The notes beneath the pieces are model-generated. The model was given only the letters and a program-made list of their open reading frames with translations. It had not been told where the DNA came from and made no database searches. The position numbers and the translations under genes were made by a program. A stretch of DNA of 64,000 nucleotides from Acinetobacter colistiniresistens (GTDB lineage Bacteria; Pseudomonadota; Gammaproteobacteria; Pseudomonadales; Moraxellaceae): positions 3,100,001-3,164,000 of the forward strand of contig NZ_CP102099.1 in the NCBI RefSeq assembly GCF_024582815.1, given 5' to 3'. Of this stretch, positions 1 to 9,668 are shown in pieces. Each line of letters starts with the position of its first letter. Positions within the stretch are counted from its first letter, which is position 1.

Positions 1-420
1 CACCGAACCTTTTAATGGAATATGCGGATACACTTCAGCATTAATCAAAGCCAAAAGTGCATCAATCACTTTACGGCGAATCCCTGAAAAACCACGAGCC
101 AAGCTGTTCGCTTTCAGCAACATGATCAAACGTACCATAGCATCATCTAGGGGCTCACCCACACCTGCTGCATGTGAAAGTACCAAAGAACGTTGTAATT
201 GCTCTAAGTCTTCTGGTGCAATTTTAGTCGAAGCAAGTAAACCAAAACCTGTATTGATCCCGTATGCGGTACGACCTTCATTGACAATTTTTTCGACACA
301 AGCAACGCTGGCATCGATTCCTGCTGCAGCACTCTCATCCAATTTGACTTTGATTGGATTGAAATAGGCTTTACGAAGGTCTGCTAAGGTGAGTTTGCCG
401 GCTTGAATTAAAAGTTCCAT
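1..420 (-). CDS. hutH: Histidine ammonia-lyase, N-terminal part (runs off left edge)
   Basis: Histidase deaminates L-histidine to trans-urocanate in the cytoplasm, the first step of histidine use. The 140 codons seen begin [19 protein letters not shown] and continue with [12 protein letters not shown], the conserved N-terminal motif of the MIO-dependent ammonia-lyase family. The Ala-Ser-Gly triplet that forms the MIO cofactor lies beyond the window edge, so only the N-terminal quarter or so is visible. The gene follows hutU by 84 bp on the same strand, which suggests a hutU-hutH operon. The identification is firm, but whether the rest is intact cannot be judged. Confidence 0.93.
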   Translation of the reverse strand, partial: MELLIQAGKLTLADLRKAYFNPIKVKLDESAAAGIDASVACVEKIVNEGRTAYGINTGFGLLASTKIAPEDLEQLQRSLVLSHAAGVGEPLDDAMVRLIMLLKANSLARGFSGIRRKVIDALLALINAEVYPHIPLKGSV

Positions 421-504
421 TATTGGCGTCCTGTTTTGCACTCTATTGTTCGCTTACAATGCTCAATGCACAATTGCAAAAAGCATCGTAATGTCCTTGT
501 CTGT

Positions 505-2181
505 TTATTGTGTGATCATTGGCAAGTTCAAGCCTTGCTCTTTGGCACAATCAATTGCGATGTCATAACCCGCATCGGCATGACGCATCACCCCTGTTGC
601 AGGGTCATTGGTCAATACACGTGCAATACGTGCCGCTGCTTCATCAGTACCATCACACACGATCACTACACCTGAGTGCTGAGAAAAGCCCATACCAACA
701 CCGCCACCGTGATGTAATGATACCCAAGTTGCACCGCCAGCAGTATTCAACAAGGCATTTAACAATGGCCAGTCAGATACCGCATCAGAACCATCTTTCA
801 TTGATTCTGTTTCACGGTTTGGACTCGAGACTGAACCTGAATCCAAATGATCACGACCAATCACGATCGGTGCTGAAAGTTCACCACTACGCACCATTTC
901 ATTGAATGCCAAGCCCAATTTTGCACGTAAACCTAAGCCAACCCAGCAAATACGCGCTGGTAAACCTTGGAAGCTAATCCGTTCACGCGCCATATCTAAC
1001 CAGCGATGTAAATGTTCATCATCTGGAATAAGTTCTTTTACTTTGGCATCTGTTTTATAGATATCTTCTGGATCACCTGAAAGTGCAGCCCAACGGAATG
1101 GACCAATACCACGGCAGAACAATGGACGGATATAGGCAGGAACGAAGCCTGGGAAATCAAAGGCATTTTTTACACCTTCGTCTTGTGCCATTTGACGAAT
1201 GTTGTTGCCATAATCAAAGGTTGGAACACCCATTTTCTGGAAATCCAACATCGCTTGAACATGTTTGGCCATCGATTGTTTTGCTGCTTTGACCACAGCA
1301 TCTGGCTCAGTTTTAGCACGTTGACGATACTCTTCCCATGTCCAGCCAATTGGCAAATAACCATTCAATGGGTCATGTGCGCTGGTTTGGTCTGTCACCA
1401 TGTCTGGGTGTACACCACGACGGACTAATTCAGGCAGAATTTCAGCGGCATTGCCATGCAGTGCAATCGAAACTGCCTTGCCTTCTTTGGTGTATTTTTC
1501 AATACGCGCCAAGGCATCATCTAAATCCGTTGCTTGTTCATCGACATAACGGGTACGTAATCGGAAATCGATACTGGTTTGTTGGCATTCGATATTAAGT
1601 GAACATGCACCTGCAAGTGTTGCAGCCAAAGGTTGTGCACCACCCATACCGCCTAAACCAGCGGTCAACACCCAACGACCTGTTAAGTCGCCGTTATAGT
1701 GTTGGCGGCCTGCTTCTACAAAAGTTTCATAAGTGCCTTGTACAATGCCTTGGCTACCAATATAAATCCATGAACCCGCTGTCATCTGCCCATACATTGC
1801 CAGACCTTTGGCATCCAATTCATTGAAATGCTCCCAGGTTCCCCAATGTGGAACCAGATTCGAGTTTGCAATCAAAACACGCGGTGCATCTTTATGGGTT
1901 TTAAATACGCCAACTGGCTTACCTGATTGAACCAATAAGGTTTCATCTGTTTCTAAGTTTTTAAGTGTTTCAATGATCTTGTCAAAACATTCCCAGTTAC
2001 GTGCAGCACGACCAATACCACCGTAAACAACAAGCTCTTTTGGATTTTCTGCAACATCAGGGTCAAGATTGTTCATCAGCATGCGTAAAGGCGCTTCTGT
2101 TAACCAGCTTTTTGCATTGAGCTTTGTACCACGTGGTGCGCGAATTTCTACATCACGAAATTTTGTTGTCGTTGTTGTCAC
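505..2181 (-). CDS. hutU: Urocanate hydratase
   Basis: Urocanase converts urocanate to 4-imidazolone-5-propionate with tightly bound NAD+, step 2 of the hut pathway. At 558 residues it has the usual family length. The NAD-binding glycine-rich segment [18 protein letters not shown] lies near residue 175. The conserved cysteine in RICWVGLG is near residue 410, where the catalytic Cys of the Pseudomonas enzyme sits. The first residues are low-complexity ([12 protein letters not shown]), as is common in this family. It is transcribed toward hutH. A HutC-like palindrome lies about 70 bp upstream and a terminator separates it from hutD, so it probably has its own histidine/urocanate-inducible promoter. 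Confidence 0.97.
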   Translation of the reverse strand: MTTTTTKFRDVEIRAPRGTKLNAKSWLTEAPLRMLMNNLDPDVAENPKELVVYGGIGRAARNWECFDKIIETLKNLETDETLLVQSGKPVGVFKTHKDAPRVLIANSNLVPHWGTWEHFNELDAKGLAMYGQMTAGSWIYIGSQGIVQGTYETFVEAGRQHYNGDLTGRWVLTAGLGGMGGAQPLAATLAGACSLNIECQQTSIDFRLRTRYVDEQATDLDDALARIEKYTKEGKAVSIALHGNAAEILPELVRRGVHPDMVTDQTSAHDPLNGYLPIGWTWEEYRQRAKTEPDAVVKAAKQSMAKHVQAMLDFQKMGVPTFDYGNNIRQMAQDEGVKNAFDFPGFVPAYIRPLFCRGIGPFRWAALSGDPEDIYKTDAKVKELIPDDEHLHRWLDMARERISFQGLPARICWVGLGLRAKLGLAFNEMVRSGELSAPIVIGRDHLDSGSVSSPNRETESMKDGSDAVSDWPLLNALLNTAGGATWVSLHHGGGVGMGFSQHSGVVIVCDGTDEAAARIARVLTNDPATGVMRHADAGYDIAIDCAKEQGLNLPMITQ

Positions 2182-2250
2182 AATCGGACTCCTTCCATTG
2201 AGTTTGAATCAGCAAATTAACCTGCTTTACTGTATAGCAATGTATTAACT

Positions 2251-2260
2251 TGTATATACA
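2251..2260. promoter_or_regulatory. Probable HutC operator upstream of hutU
   Basis: A 10-bp perfect palindrome TGTATATACA lies 70 bp before the hutU start codon. It matches the core of the longer palindrome in front of hutC (3804-3815). HutC regulators of the GntR family are known to bind TGTATA-N-TACA-type sites and to release them on urocanate. The assignment rests on matching the two sites in this window and on the neighbouring hutC gene. Confidence 0.65.
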
Positions 2261-2368
2261 TCCATATACTACACAAAACTTTTATCTTGAAAAGATGCTT
2301 TTCAATGCTTTTATGAAAATAATTTACAAGCTTATGAAATAAATAGATTTATTTTTATACTGGCAATA

Positions 2369-2401
2369 AAAACACATACAACCTGGGGTTGCATGTGTTT
2401 T
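2369..2401 (-). terminator. Rho-independent terminator after hutCD
   Basis: A long inverted repeat (15-nt arms with one mismatch, 3-nt loop) lies just after the hutD stop codon. On the minus strand the 3' arm runs into a T-rich tail. It would end the hutC-hutD transcript before the separate hutU promoter. Confidence 0.8.
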
Positions 2402-2418
2402 AAGAAAAAGTAAAAAAC

Positions 2419-3000
2419 TTAATTTTTCGTGAGTTCGATCAGACAAGCTTGCTTTAAACGCTGTGATTTTAAAACCAGTTTTTTCAATGCTTTTTGCTGC
2501 TCTATTTTAAGACTCTCATGCTGGGCTAAACAGAAAAGCTGTTGTTCTACTTCAATTTCTAATGTTTCTGGACTCTGATTGAAAATAAAAATCAGATCGG
2601 CTGAACTGAAAATCTCAGAACTCGTTGGCTCACATATCCATTGATAACGAGAACACCATTTTTCAGGATTATAGATCAGATTAAAGTCCCGAATCGGCCC
2701 ATTGCTGAGTTCACAACTGGTCGTGCTATCTCCACTAAATTGGGCGGACTGTAAGGTTTGCAGATGCTCAGAACCATCATCAATCTTCAGTATAATACCA
2801 GCACCCTCCAATACTGTAAGGATGCGCTGCATGCCATCAAACTTGGAAAAGTCACCCGAAGTTTTGACATCCGCCATCGAAATGCGCCAATCAAACGCAT
2901 CCAGACTGTCCCCGTCGCTTCTGGCGAGCTCTACGGTATAGCCCGCACCATTCTTCCACAGCATCTGCTGATAATCAGATACGCTTAACTGTTGAATCAT
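2419..3000 (-). CDS. hutD: HutD family protein
   Basis: HutD is a cupin-like cytoplasmic protein found in hut operons. In Pseudomonas it is proposed to temper hut expression, perhaps by binding formylglutamate or urocanate, and no enzymatic activity is established. The 193-residue product has the family's N-terminal pattern, WKNGAGYTVELA at residues 16-27 and FDWRISMADVKTSGDFSKF near residues 36-54. The gene overlaps the end of hutC by 4 bp (ATGA), so the two are translationally coupled and form one transcript that ends at the hairpin at 2369-2401. Confidence 0.9.
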   Translation of the reverse strand: MIQQLSVSDYQQMLWKNGAGYTVELARSDGDSLDAFDWRISMADVKTSGDFSKFDGMQRILTVLEGAGIILKIDDGSEHLQTLQSAQFSGDSTTSCELSNGPIRDFNLIYNPEKWCSRYQWICEPTSSEIFSSADLIFIFNQSPETLEIEVEQQLFCLAQHESLKIEQQKALKKLVLKSQRLKQACLIELTKN

Positions 3001-3749
3001 TGGGTAAATTTACCTTCCAAATAGTAACGGCTACCTGGATAAATCAATCGAGCGCTGGAAATCAGCTGTTTACTCGACCAAGTGCGACGACGAATCAATA
3101 GACACGGTTCAGTCTTATTGATTTTCAGCCATTTGCATTCTTGTGCAGAAGCCAGAATCGCTGTGACCACATGCTCACCCTCGGTCACAGGTGCTTTCGA
3201 CATCAAATACGCATTCGGTGTAATGCTTTTAAAGTCTTGTGACAAGTAATCAGGAATCAACATCGGATCGACCAATCGGTCTTCAATCTGTACAGGCACA
3301 TCATTTTCATAATGCACAATGATCGAGTGAAAAAGCTTTTGCCCTTCACGCATCTGCATCAACATGCTTTGCTCGGCATTGGCCTGAATTTGTTCCAGCA
3401 CCAAGACTTCGGCATGATGTTTATGGTTTCGGGCAATGATTTCTTCGGCAATATTATTGACATGAAATAAAGCGGTACGCCCTTGCCCTTCGGCAACAAA
3501 AGAACCAACACCTTGAATACGCACCAATAAACCTTCACTGGTCAGTTCGCGTAAGGCACGGTTCACGGTCATGCGGCTACAGCCGAGTAAATTGACCAAT
3601 TCACTTTCTGAAGGAATCTTTTTATTAACTGTCCATGTTCCCTCATAAATTTTTTGTGAAATCATTTGTTTCACGCGCAAATACAATGGAACTGGACTAT
3701 CTTCTTCTAAGGACAAATCTAAATCGTTTTGCTTTGTCGCTCTTGACAT
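2997..3749 (-). CDS. hutC: GntR-family histidine utilisation repressor HutC
   Basis: This transcriptional repressor of the hut genes normally responds to urocanate. The 250-residue protein has a GntR winged helix over residues 20-90 (PLYLRVKQMISQKIYEGTW, then PSESELVNLLGCSRMTVNRA as the recognition region). A UTRA effector domain follows to the C terminus and includes EDRLVDPMLIPDYL. A perfect 12-bp palindrome at 3804-3815, about 55 bp upstream of the start codon, suggests autoregulation. A second related site lies before hutU. The gene is coupled to hutD by a 4-bp overlap. Confidence 0.95.
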   Translation of the reverse strand: MSRATKQNDLDLSLEEDSPVPLYLRVKQMISQKIYEGTWTVNKKIPSESELVNLLGCSRMTVNRALRELTSEGLLVRIQGVGSFVAEGQGRTALFHVNNIAEEIIARNHKHHAEVLVLEQIQANAEQSMLMQMREGQKLFHSIIVHYENDVPVQIEDRLVDPMLIPDYLSQDFKSITPNAYLMSKAPVTEGEHVVTAILASAQECKWLKINKTEPCLLIRRRTWSSKQLISSARLIYPGSRYYLEGKFTQ

Positions 3750-3803
3750 TGACTAAAACTCATACTAAATATTTTAAGGCATTGTATCTTTATTTTATGA
3801 CAA

Positions 3804-3815
3804 TTGTATATACAA
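3804..3815. promoter_or_regulatory. Probable HutC operator upstream of hutC
   Basis: A perfect 12-bp palindrome, TTGTATATACAA, is followed by the half-like copy TATACATA at 3820-3827. It lies in the hutC promoter region and shares TGTATATACA with the site upstream of hutU. This fits HutC autoregulation. Confidence 0.7.
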
Positions 3816-3896
3816 GCCTATACATATAAAATTTTCCAGTTCCATTATTTTATTTACTCTTTTTAATCTCCATAGAAAATACAGTTATTTCTAAAG

Positions 3897-4952
3897 CTAG
3901 ACGGTGTATCGTTTGCTTAACCCCCATTCTGCCAAAATACGACGATACATAGTCGAAGAACGATCTGCTTCAAAATGCGCTTCCATACTTATATCCAAAG
4001 GCAATTCTTCTGGCTTTTGCGCCTCAACCATCTCCTGATCTTCAGCAAAAATCTGTGCATTAAAATCATAAACCGCCTGTAAATCACCCGTGGTATCAAA
4101 ATTACGAGTTAATGGTACAAATAAACGGGTCTTGTTATGCGAGACCGGACAACAGGCGTTTAAAATCTTGAGCACCCCGTCATTCGGAAAATGAATGGTC
4201 AGCACTGCTGAAAATGGTGGATAAACATCAAAGATTCTTTCCCACAAGAAATCATCGGGTGCTAAATGCTGCATGCCATGCGGATAGTTGCTGACGTTAC
4301 TGGTGTAGTTTGTATGCAAGCCATAATTGGTACGTTCAGTCGAATATTTAGGTACGACGGGATTATCTCGATCGGCAAAAGCCTGATGATGTACCCAAGC
4401 AAAATGTGCAACATCAATAAAGCCTTCCAGTTGACGGCCACTTGAGCCTGCAATATCTACAGAAGGTGGCAAAATGGCTTGATGTGCCTCATTCTCCCAT
4501 GTCTCTAACACGGGAAAATTCGCCAAATGTTCATCTCTGCCCCAAATGCTGGTCCAAACCAAGCCATATTTCAAAACCACTGGAAACTTAGTCAGCGAAA
4601 AGCGCTCTGAGATTTTGGTTAAGTCAGGCTGAGCGGGGATTTTGCTACATTTGCCCTCTTCATTAAAATGTAGCCCGTGATAAGGACAAATCAAAGTGTC
4701 TCCCTCAACCCAACCTTTACTCAAAGGTACACCACGATGTGGACAAATATCCCGAGCCAAATGAATCTGCCCTGTTTCGGTCTTATACAAAGCTAGATTC
4801 ATATCCAATAAAGTCACTTGCTGAGGTTTGCTGCTTACATCCTCAATGCGTGCAACGGGATACCAATGTTGTGCAAGAATCTGCCAATCCTGATCATCAA
4901 ATTGGCTATGGCATGGCTTATTTGGAAGATTGATGAATGGAATTGCGTTCAT
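3897..4952 (-). CDS. Rieske [2Fe-2S] non-heme iron oxygenase, alpha subunit
   Basis: This is a terminal oxygenase component that would hydroxylate or demethylate a small ring compound using electrons from a separate reductase. At 351 residues it has the length of the vanillate-demethylase/HpxD-like group. The Rieske ligands are C70-x-H72 and C89-x2-H92 (CPHRG and CPYHGLHF). A mononuclear iron motif, DVAHFAWVHH, follows near residues 155-165. It is transcribed divergently from a LysR gene, and puuE lies just beyond that. The layout recalls Klebsiella hpxR-hpxDE, where HpxDE oxidises hypoxanthine, but no reductase partner lies here. The substrate is therefore inferred: a purine or related heterocycle is plausible, an aromatic ether is possible. 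Confidence 0.85.
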   Translation of the reverse strand: MNAIPFINLPNKPCHSQFDDQDWQILAQHWYPVARIEDVSSKPQQVTLLDMNLALYKTETGQIHLARDICPHRGVPLSKGWVEGDTLICPYHGLHFNEEGKCSKIPAQPDLTKISERFSLTKFPVVLKYGLVWTSIWGRDEHLANFPVLETWENEAHQAILPPSVDIAGSSGRQLEGFIDVAHFAWVHHQAFADRDNPVVPKYSTERTNYGLHTNYTSNVSNYPHGMQHLAPDDFLWERIFDVYPPFSAVLTIHFPNDGVLKILNACCPVSHNKTRLFVPLTRNFDTTGDLQAVYDFNAQIFAEDQEMVEAQKPEELPLDISMEAHFEADRSSTMYRRILAEWGLSKRYTV

Positions 4953-5117
4953 ATCCAGTGCTCGTTATTTCGTCTTTCCTCTGTTGTTTGCAGTGTGGAA
5001 TAGATCATTATTTTCGTCTATTAGAATGATTTACATGACTCATTCTAAAAATTAGAACAGTCTAGGCACTAAAATTGCTTTTGTATTGAAATCTGCTTTA
5101 TCTCAAGTGAGTTTGCA

Positions 5118-6050
5118 ATGGCCTTGCCATTTTCACGTTTTGCCGATTATTTTATTGCCGTTGCCAAAACAGGCAGTTTAAGAAAAGCGGCCGATCAACT
5201 GTTTATTTCTGTCTCCGCGGTACATCGGCAGATCGTGTTGGCAGAAGAAGAACTCGGTGTTGCTTTATTTGAACGGTTACCCAGTGGACTCAAGCTGACT
5301 TTGGCAGGCGAATTGCTGTATGCCGATCTACGCAGCTGGCAAAAAGAGTTTCAAATTACCCAGAAACGTTTGAATGAAATTCAAGGGATACAACGTGGTT
5401 CAATTGATTTTGGGATGATCGCAGCACTCAGTGAAAGCTTTGTCAGTGCGGTGATGCAGTCTATTATTCAGCAATATCCCTGGATTAATTTTAAGCTTCG
5501 TGTCTTGGACAGTGATCGTATCGCGGATCTGGTGATCAATGCTGAGCTCGACTTTGGTCTGATTCTCAACCCTAAACATCAACACCAATTACAGATCGGT
5601 GCTTTTATTGAAATGCCCTTGGGTTTCGTGATTCCCAAACAGCATCCGTTAGCCCATAAAGAAAAAATCTACTTCTCCGATACACTGGAATTCAATCATA
5701 TTGTTCCCGCCGAGCCTTTGGTTATTCATGACCATGTTACGGCCTTATATAAAAAGCAGGACTTTCACCCACGTCATACCATCGAGTGCAATGATATCCA
5801 TATGATGATTTCATTGCTCAGACAGAACTTAGGCATCAGCATCATGAGTTATCTAGATGCAGCCCCTTATATTGAAAATGGTGAGTTTGAATTTAGAGCA
5901 ATCAATGACCATGGCCTACATCCAATTACCGTTGCACTTTGTGTTGCACCAAAACGGCAACTTTCTCGGATTGCGCAAATCATGATGAATCAAATCATTA
6001 TCGAAATGGAGGCACTAAAATCGCGCATGTTAAAGAACATTCATCAATAA
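5118..6050 (+). CDS. LysR-family transcriptional regulator
   Basis: This 310-residue LysR regulator has an N-terminal helix-turn-helix (residues 5-65, with KTGSLRKAADQLFISVSAVH) and a periplasmic-binding-like effector domain from about residue 90. It is divergent from the Rieske oxygenase with 165 bp between them, the usual arrangement for a LysR protein controlling its neighbour. The next co-directional gene is puuE, so the effector may be a purine or allantoin-related compound. That is inference. By position it would correspond to HpxR of Klebsiella, but I cannot confirm orthology. Confidence 0.88.
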   Translation: MALPFSRFADYFIAVAKTGSLRKAADQLFISVSAVHRQIVLAEEELGVALFERLPSGLKLTLAGELLYADLRSWQKEFQITQKRLNEIQGIQRGSIDFGMIAALSESFVSAVMQSIIQQYPWINFKLRVLDSDRIADLVINAELDFGLILNPKHQHQLQIGAFIEMPLGFVIPKQHPLAHKEKIYFSDTLEFNHIVPAEPLVIHDHVTALYKKQDFHPRHTIECNDIHMMISLLRQNLGISIMSYLDAAPYIENGEFEFRAINDHGLHPITVALCVAPKRQLSRIAQIMMNQIIIEMEALKSRMLKNIHQ

Positions 6051-6178
6051 TATAGTATTTTTGCACCAAAATAAAACACATAAACCACTGATTTAAATCA
6101 ATATAATATTTGACACTCAAAGATTTTATCGGTTAAGTTGATGTGAAGATTCACCTTTTTCACGATTCAGGCATTACT

Positions 6179-7129
6179 ATGGTTTGGCCCAATATAGACA
6201 TTAACTTAACAGCAGATTATCCACGTGATATGGTCGGTTATGCCAATCAACCGCCCCATGCCCAATGGCCGAATCAAGCGAAAATTGCGGTGCAATTTGT
6301 GCTGAATTATGAAGAAGGCGGTGAAAAACATATTCTGCATGGCGATGAAGGGTCAGAACAGTTTTTGTCTGAAATCAGTGGTGCTGAAAGTTATCCTGCA
6401 CGGCACCTTTCAATGGACTCGATTTATGAATATGGCTCACGGGTCGGTTTTTGGCGCATTCAGCAGGAATTTGCCAAACGTCAATTGCCTATGACCATTT
6501 TTGCCGTTGCAATGGCTTTGCAACGGAATCCTTTGGTGGTCGAAGCGATCAAACAAAACAACTATGATGTGGTATCGCATGGCTTACGCTGGATTCATTA
6601 TCAAAATATGGATATTGAAACTGAGAAACAACATATGGATGAAGCCATGCATATCCTCAAAGATTTGTTTGGTGAAATGCCAACGGGCTGGTATACAGGC
6701 CGCGATAGCCCTAATACCCGCCAATTATTGGCGGAATATGATCAGGTGCAATATGACAGTGATTATTACGGCGATGACTTACCTTTTTGGACAACGCTCA
6801 GCAATGCAGCGGGTGCTACACGCCCACATTTAATTATTCCTTATACGCTAGATACCAATGACATGAAATTTGCATCTCCTACGGGTTTTAATCGTAGTGA
6901 GGATTTTTTTGAATATTTAAAAGATGCTTTCGATGTTTTATACGCCGAGGGTGCAACCTCACCCAAGATGCTTTCTATTGGCATGCATTGCCGTATTTTA
7001 GGACGTCCTGCCCGCTTTAAGGCACTGCAACGTTTCTTGGATTATGTGCAAAATCATGATCGGGTCTGGATTTGCACCCGTCAGCAGATTGCGGAGCATT
7101 GGTATACGCATCATCCTCTTCAAGCTTAG
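6179..7129 (+). CDS. puuE: Allantoinase, PuuE/NodB-deacetylase type
   Basis: PuuE is a metal-dependent allantoinase of the polysaccharide-deacetylase (NodB) fold, unrelated to amidohydrolase AllB. It hydrolyses allantoin to allantoate. Family markers are YPRDMVGY near the N terminus, FVLNYEEGGE, and the C-terminal MLSIGMHCRILGRPAR. An upstream in-frame GTG at 6143 would add 12 residues. I chose ATG 6179 because the family starts close to the YPRD motif, although the Shine-Dalgarno there is weak. It supplies the allantoin step between uraD and alc, which lie elsewhere in the window. Confidence 0.92.
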   Translation: MVWPNIDINLTADYPRDMVGYANQPPHAQWPNQAKIAVQFVLNYEEGGEKHILHGDEGSEQFLSEISGAESYPARHLSMDSIYEYGSRVGFWRIQQEFAKRQLPMTIFAVAMALQRNPLVVEAIKQNNYDVVSHGLRWIHYQNMDIETEKQHMDEAMHILKDLFGEMPTGWYTGRDSPNTRQLLAEYDQVQYDSDYYGDDLPFWTTLSNAAGATRPHLIIPYTLDTNDMKFASPTGFNRSEDFFEYLKDAFDVLYAEGATSPKMLSIGMHCRILGRPARFKALQRFLDYVQNHDRVWICTRQQIAEHWYTHHPLQA

Positions 7130-7230
7130 GCTTTTTAAAACGTCATAAGGTGTCGTTTAGCCAATTTAAACAATTTACTCAAAGAAAATAAGTTCTAAGA
7201 TACTCCTTTTAAAATAAGGAGATGATCAGG

Positions 7231-7803
7231 ATGAAAGTACAATATTTTGCAGCGAGTACACTAGACGGATTTATTGCGACCGAAGATGACTCTCTAGAAT
7301 GGTTATTTGCATTAGGCGAACTAGACAACTCAAGTTATCCCACGTTTATTGCAAATGTTGGTGCTTTGGTCATGGGCTCGGCAACTTATCAATGGATGCT
7401 AAATAATGCCGAACAAGTTGCTGCCGAAACAGGTTCATCATGGCCCTACTCTCAGCCAACTTGGGTATTTTCTAGCCGTAAACTGCCCTTGATTGAAGGT
7501 GCAAATATCCATTTTGTGCAAGGAAAAATCGCTCCTGTTTATGCTGAAATACAATCCGTCATTGGGGATAAAAATATCTGGATTGTAGGTGGTGGCGAAT
7601 TAGCGGGCCAGTTTTATGATGCAAATTTGCTTGATGAACTCATTATACAAATTGGTTCAGTCACCCTTGGGAAAGGAAAAGCACTTTTCCCTCGAAGATT
7701 ACTCGCTCCAACACTTAAATTGATCTCTGTTCATCCAATGGGTGAAGATATGGTTGAGTTACATTATACCGTTGAACATAAAACAAAATTAGCAGAATGC
7801 TGA
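7231..7803 (+). CDS. RibD C-terminal/dihydrofolate-reductase-like protein
   Basis: This 190-residue cytoplasmic protein belongs to the RibD_C/YyaP-like branch of the dihydrofolate reductase fold, probably an NAD(P)H-dependent reductase of unknown substrate. The N terminus KVQYFAASTLDGFIATEDDS and the glycine-rich IWIVGGGELAGQFYDANLLD near residues 111-130 are typical, as is the final LLAPTLKLIS region. An ATG at 7222 directly abuts the AAGGAG at 7216-7221, whereas the ATG at 7231 has 9-bp spacing, so 7231 is the start. It has no functional link to its neighbours. Confidence 0.85.
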   Translation: MKVQYFAASTLDGFIATEDDSLEWLFALGELDNSSYPTFIANVGALVMGSATYQWMLNNAEQVAAETGSSWPYSQPTWVFSSRKLPLIEGANIHFVQGKIAPVYAEIQSVIGDKNIWIVGGGELAGQFYDANLLDELIIQIGSVTLGKGKALFPRRLLAPTLKLISVHPMGEDMVELHYTVEHKTKLAEC

Positions 7804-8031
7804 AAGCCTTAAACGGTCTATTTGCCTTACCGTAGATAGTAGCAAGGCAATCGAAAAACACCTCAACTCAATCTAAATAGCCCATTCTGTTAAATAAAAT
7901 GGGTTATTCGGACGAATTTTCCAATCTTTGAACTGATACAATTTTATGACCTGATTGCAAATCGACGAGATATGTTTATACGACATTTGTTAATGCCTAA
8001 ATGGAAAATAACTTAAAAAGGAAGAACACTT

Positions 8032-8277
8032 ATGGCGCTTATTTCATGCCCCGAATGCAGCCGTCAGGTTTCGACCCAAGCCAATTCCTGCCCGCATTGC
8101 GGCTATCCACTGCAGACACAACATAGAGCGCCTGAGTCAAAGGGATTGCAATCAACGCATGTCTGGAGCCGCTCCATCACGGCTCTCGGCGCTTGGTTGG
8201 TGATACCCTGGATCGCGCGACTCCTCTTCGGACTAGCGGTGCTGGTATTTGTCTATCTCTCGCTCAAGAGCCAATGA
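8032..8277 (+). CDS. Small zinc-ribbon membrane protein
   Basis: This 81-residue protein has an N-terminal zinc ribbon ([20 protein letters not shown], two CxxC pairs at residues 6-9 and 20-23), a linker, and one or two C-terminal hydrophobic segments (residues 52-78). Such zinc-ribbon-plus-helix proteins are common and mostly uncharacterised. AAGGA sits upstream with normal spacing. The coding sequence is clearly GC-richer than the flanking housekeeping genes, as is the next gene, so both may have arrived together. Confidence 0.75.
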   Translation: MALISCPECSRQVSTQANSCPHCGYPLQTQHRAPESKGLQSTHVWSRSITALGAWLVIPWIARLLFGLAVLVFVYLSLKSQ

Positions 8278-8410
8278 ATAACCTTAATTAAAGAACTACA
8301 TCGCCTTGTTGTACATGTGGTTTTTTGTAGCCGAAGATCGGCATTCAAAGGACTTAACGCGACTCAATTAAAAACAAAACACAGTCAACATATAAGTAGG
8401 GTGATTATTC

Positions 8411-9586
8411 ATGTCTTCAATCAACAGATTCATGGTGCTGGGAATGGCATTGCTCGTTTGCGCCTGCACAAAGTCACCCTCAACTGATGAGGATAATGCC
8501 AATACCCAGCCGAAAACAGCCAGATCAGCAGTGAAGTCCGCTGGAGATATCGACTTCCCAGTGATCCCGCAAATCGTCGTGCCAGAGATTATAGGCATTG
8601 GCCCAGCCCAACGAGCGTTGGAAACATCAATGCAAGACATCATTGATCCAGTCGCAGGCATTAGTGTCAAACCGGCCAACTGTGCCGCCGACGGCGCATT
8701 ACTCAACGATGCGGGCATTACCAGCATGGATGCGCAAGGCAATCTGTCGCGCAACGGCGATGAAGGCATCTTTCATGTCAATGCAGACGGTAGTGGTACC
8801 GCCAACTATGAAGGCGGCGTCATCGTCGTCAACGCAGATGGCAGTGGTACAATCAACGGCAATGGTGACGGTGGTGCTGACGATGGGATCATCTCGGTCG
8901 AAGCCGATGGTTCGGGCACATATAATGGCAAGTACGGCATCATTGTGCTAGATGGCAAAGGCGGTGGCACATGGAACGGCGACCACGGGGTGATTCGTAA
9001 CCAAGGTGATGGTTCAGGCAGTTGGAACGGCCCGCAAGGCATTGTCACCATCAACGCCGACGGCAGCGGTACATGGAATGGTCCGTACGGGTTAGTGAGC
9101 AACGACGGTAAAGGCAATGGTAGCATCGGTACACCAGCACGTCAAGTGAAAATGGCACCAATTCCCAAGGTCGCGCCAGCCGGCAAGTTTCCGCCATTAA
9201 AAAAATTTGCTCCTCTAGGTATGCCATGCGGGTTCATCATCACACTCAATGATCAGGTGTTGTTCGATTTCGACAAGTCGGATATCCGCCCTGATGCAGC
9301 CAAGGTGCTGGACACCTTAGCTGTAGCCTTGCAGAAAGTGCCAGCCAAGACAATAGAAATCCGTGGTCATACCGACGCCAAGGGCAGTGATGCTTACAAT
9401 CTAAATTTATCTGAGCGTCGTGCCAAATCAGTAAGCATGGCCTTGCGCCAGCGTGGTGCTGCAACCGACGCCAGCACACATGGTTACGGCGAGTCGCAGC
9501 CAGTGGCACCCAACGAGGTCAGTGGCCAAGACAACCCTGCCGGTCGACAGTTGAATCGACGGGTGGAAATCTTCGTACGCACTTAA
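8411..9586 (+). CDS. OmpA-family lipoprotein with internal DGSGT repeats
   Basis: This is a 391-residue predicted outer-membrane lipoprotein. A signal peptide ends in a lipobox-like LLVCAC (Cys 17 or 19). Residues 118-245 hold about seven imperfect repeats around NADGSGTxN(G), each about 15-20 residues, likely forming a beta-rich surface or spacer domain. An OmpA C-terminal peptidoglycan-binding domain covers roughly residues 275-391, with FDFDKSDIRPDA, IEIRGHTDAKGS and NLSERRAKSV. This architecture points to anchoring between outer membrane and cell wall. Its composition is GC-rich relative to the window and no partner gene is evident beyond the zinc-ribbon ORF upstream. Confidence 0.85.
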   Translation: MSSINRFMVLGMALLVCACTKSPSTDEDNANTQPKTARSAVKSAGDIDFPVIPQIVVPEIIGIGPAQRALETSMQDIIDPVAGISVKPANCAADGALLNDAGITSMDAQGNLSRNGDEGIFHVNADGSGTANYEGGVIVVNADGSGTINGNGDGGADDGIISVEADGSGTYNGKYGIIVLDGKGGGTWNGDHGVIRNQGDGSGSWNGPQGIVTINADGSGTWNGPYGLVSNDGKGNGSIGTPARQVKMAPIPKVAPAGKFPPLKKFAPLGMPCGFIITLNDQVLFDFDKSDIRPDAAKVLDTLAVALQKVPAKTIEIRGHTDAKGSDAYNLNLSERRAKSVSMALRQRGAATDASTHGYGESQPVAPNEVSGQDNPAGRQLNRRVEIFVRT

Positions 9587-9668
9587 TACGGTATGGTTGA
9601 ACTAGAGTGTACAGTTGATCGTAGTAGCGTGATTGGATGGGCAGAATTTTAACGCCCTCTCAGAAAAT

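Noticed and set aside
519..905. 128-codon plus-strand open frame opposite hutU
   Set aside because: Antisense to a well-supported gene, with His/Ser-rich shadow composition and no ribosome site.
8368..9126. Two minus-strand open frames (133 and 106 codons) opposite the OmpA lipoprotein
   Set aside because: They are Pro/Ser-rich mirror frames produced by the Gly/Asn/Asp-rich repeats on the plus strand.
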